A DNA stretch of 20,000 bases from Cryptococcus deneoformans JEC21 (lineage: Eukaryota; Basidiomycota; Tremellomycetes; Tremellales; Cryptococcaceae). A program made the translations under genes and the position numbers. The DNA lies in NCBI RefSeq assembly GCF_000091045.1, contig NC_006670.1:1970701-1990700 (forward strand). The letters are read 5' to 3'. The notes under the pieces are model-generated. The model did no database searches. It was not told the origin of the DNA and worked only from the letters and a program-made list of their open reading frames with translations. Shown one piece after another: positions 19,621 to 20,000 of this stretch. Each line of letters opens with the position of its first letter. Position 1 is the stretch's first letter.

Positions 19621-20000
19621 GGTGAACGTTGTCCTTCATGGTGATGACAGGGGCCGAGAGGTCTGATGAATTATTCCATCCTTTTATTCGTGATTTCTGG
19701 AATATGAACTGTAATGAATGTCGGAAGGAGACGACTGCGGCTATGAAGATTATGAGGATATAAGTATGAGAAGTATGGCGATATGCAACCTGCCGGTGCA
19801 GAGGGCGATTGCGTGCGCTGAAAACGTTGGTGAAGTGTGTCATAGAACGGCCCACAATGTACCGAGCCGGAGCGCATACAAATTGGTCAACACGATAAGC
19901 AAGCACGCATTAGTAGAAACTGCAAATCATCAGCGAAGAATACGGTTGGAGGATTAAGGCAAGTTGAATATGGGATTGCAAAAAAGATGGCTCACGGCAC
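19621..20000. other. Window end, upstream of the arylsulfotransferase pseudogene; nothing recognised
   Basis: ORFs here (for example 19718-19957 plus and the upstream part of 19490-19906 minus) have no family motif, no splice support and overlap each other on opposite strands. I see no RNA gene or repeat. Confidence 0.5.

Noticed and set aside
19490..19906. 138-codon minus-strand ORF overlapping the arylsulfotransferase 5' end
   Set aside because: It is out of frame with the signal peptide and family blocks and has no motif of its own.

Overview
This window is nuclear DNA from a basidiomycete yeast, almost certainly the Cryptococcus neoformans/gattii complex. The genes are cut by many short introns (about 50-70 nt, GTNNGT donors, CTNAY-type branch points). 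A CAP64/CAS3-type capsule-associated protein is present, and the gene content fits that group. The species call is inference from gene content and intron style, not from a database search. I rebuilt the gene models by hand; each intact model keeps one frame from ATG to stop, except the first gene, which runs off the left edge.

Layout from left to right: HIS7, histidine biosynthesis, minus strand, 3' end missing (1-1768). An OCH1-like GT32 mannosyltransferase, minus strand, four exons (2097-3992). A 3.3-kb stretch with no convincing gene that separates two divergent genes (3993-7269). A HAL4/NPR1/HRK1-type Ser/Thr kinase, plus strand, with an unusually long first intron (7270-10921). A CAP64/CAS3-family SGNH-like membrane protein, plus strand, nine exons (11286-13656). 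LSC2, mitochondrial succinyl-CoA synthetase beta subunit, plus strand, nine exons (13963-15855). An uncharacterised coiled-coil protein with ankyrin-like repeats, minus strand, whose frame needs an 8-nt microexon (16221-17614). A decayed arylsulfotransferase-family gene, minus strand, with about six frameshifts and two early stops (17885-19620). The last 380 bases hold nothing I recognise.

These are ordinary monocistronic eukaryotic genes, not an operon. HIS7 and LSC2 are housekeeping enzymes. The mannosyltransferase, the kinase and the CAP64-like gene lie next to one another and all plausibly bear on cell surface, capsule or stress biology, but nothing in the sequence shows that they are co-regulated. 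I did not find a novel multi-gene system. The points most worth a second look are the multiply broken arylsulfotransferase, the 8-nt microexon, two stop-free 51-nt introns that could be retained in frame, and the large empty divergent intergenic region.
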